From: Patescibacteria group bacterium UBA3458
GTDB lineage: Bacteria > Patescibacteriota > Minisyncoccia > Phycocordibacterales > UBA2100
Length of the DNA: 15,121 nt
Reading direction: 5' to 3'
Assembly (NCBI GenBank): GCA_002378745.1
Contig: DFRR01000001.1
Coordinates: forward strand, 95,866 to 110,986
A program made the position numbers and the translations under genes. Positions 14,418 to 15,121 of this stretch are shown here, piece after piece. Numbering within the stretch: position 1 is the stretch's first letter; the number at the start of each line of letters is the position of its first letter. Under the pieces are notes generated by a model. That model was given only the letters and a program-made list of their open reading frames with translations, did not search any database and was not told the DNA's origin.

Positions 14418-15121
14418 TTACCGTTGCACGAATGAGAGCTTTGGACCGTCAGCGCCACGTGTAATTGCAAGCGAATTACTTCCCTCCTGTGTATCGCCGA
14501 TAGCGATACTATCATCTACCTCCTCTGCCGGTACTTCGTCAAAGAAGAAGTGGTCGTTTTGACCAGTTGCAGTAGCGTATGCGTTACGCAAGCCGCCAAT
14601 CAACTGCTCACGGAAGAAGAATGCTCCTCCAGCAAGTGCAGCTGCGATAAGCATCAGCACGTATGCAACATCCTCGGTTCCGGTGTATGGCACTTGGTTA
14701 ATGTGTACATAGCGAGTACCTGAAACGGTTACCGTTGGAGCGGCCTGTACGACACGTGGGTAGCTATATTGTACCGGTGGATAGTACGTCGGGTACGATG
14801 GATATGATGGTGTCGTATTGGTGTTAATGTTTGTATTGGTTACGACACTGTTGTCGATATTGTTATTTACCGTGCTTTGAACGTTGTTGTAGTAGCTGTA
14901 GTTTGACGACGGCGTGTGGTAAATCGGTCGCTGTGGCTGGTAGTACGCGTAGCTTGGCGAATAGTATGAGTATGACGGGTAGTATCCGTAGTCATAGTCA
15001 TATGATGGTGTGTACGACGGGTAATAGTTAGGGGTATACGATGGGTAATAATCACCGAAATTATAATCGGTATAGCTGCTCCCAAAATTGTAGTCGGTGT
15101 AGTAATCCCCTCCAAAGTTGT
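14418..15121 (-). CDS. Tyrosine-rich surface protein with VPYTG-type membrane anchor (C-terminal part)
   Basis: The reading frame is open from the right edge (first full codon at 15119) to the TAA at 14418, giving 233 or more codons; the start lies outside the window. The visible N-terminal part is a Tyr/Pro/Ser/Asn-rich repeat region with units such as DYNFG and YYPSYTP. An Asn/Thr-rich stretch (VNNNIDNSVVTNTNINTN), another Pro/Tyr stretch and a short ordered-looking segment (APTVTVSGTRYVHI) follow. Next comes QVPYTG, a membrane segment (VAYVLMLIAAALAGGAFFF) and an approximately 65-residue acidic tail ending in SFVQR. This suggests an extracellular repeat domain anchored at the membrane. The VPYTG motif resembles a sortase-type LPxTG signal, but the long tail after the membrane segment is unlike standard substrates. 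I cannot name a family. Confidence 0.8.
   Translation of the reverse strand, partial: NFGGDYYTDYNFGSSYTDYNFGDYYPSYTPNYYPSYTPSYDYDYGYYPSYSYYSPSYAYYQPQRPIYHTPSSNYSYYNNVQSTVNNNIDNSVVTNTNINTNTTPSYPSYPTYYPPVQYSYPRVVQAAPTVTVSGTRYVHINQVPYTGTEDVAYVLMLIAAALAGGAFFFREQLIGGLRNAYATATGQNDHFFFDEVPAEEVDDSIAIGDTQEGSNSLAITRGADGPKLSFVQR

Noticed and set aside
13800..15121. CRISPR-like or minisatellite array suggested by repeated GTA/ATA-rich words
   Set aside because: The repeats are tyrosine codons in continuous reading frames with signal peptide or anchor; there is no constant repeat-spacer spacing.

Overview
The window looks like a piece of a reduced bacterial genome, most likely a Patescibacteria/CPR member of the Parcubacteria type. 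This is an inference from gene style: a short SMC with no recognisable hinge, a ThrRS that starts directly at its editing domain, an L32 with a long charged tail, a NusB-Nudix fusion, compact intergenic spaces, several starts with no Shine-Dalgarno but a -10 box 8-9 nt upstream, and a surface protein with a VPYTG-plus-membrane-segment C-terminus. No rRNA, tRNA, CRISPR array or insertion sequence was seen.

Layout. Positions 151-2349 (+) encode RNase R. Converging on it from the right is a minus-strand block: the SMC-like ATPase (2439-4607), RNase III (4729-5421), the NusB-Nudix fusion (5468-6358), ribosomal protein L32 (6425-6757), an unrecognised Cys-rich protein (6857-7198) and RNase HII (7256-7855). 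Hairpin terminators split the block into rnhB plus the Cys-rich gene, rpmF alone, nusB-rnc, and smc. A short divergent region then leads into the plus-strand replicative polymerase DnaE (7935-11102) and threonyl-tRNA synthetase (11416-13152). ThrS is preceded by a clear T-box riboswitch with its own promoter and a textbook antiterminator/terminator pair. The remainder (13207-15121) is a minus-strand accessory-looking cluster of three exported, tyrosine-rich proteins of unknown function. The last runs off the right edge and carries a membrane anchor.

How it fits together. The left and middle parts are information-processing housekeeping: RNA decay and processing (RNase R, RNase III), transcription antitermination (NusB), ribosome (L32), RNA-DNA hybrid removal (RNase HII), chromosome maintenance (SMC), replication (DnaE) and aminoacylation (ThrRS). 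The right end is a cell-surface locus. The points most worth following are the compact T-box, the tyrosine-rich exported cluster with its VPYTG anchor, the NusB-Nudix fusion with an altered Nudix box, the duplicated SMC C-terminal tail that overlaps the rnr stop, and the repeated leaderless-type promoter geometry.
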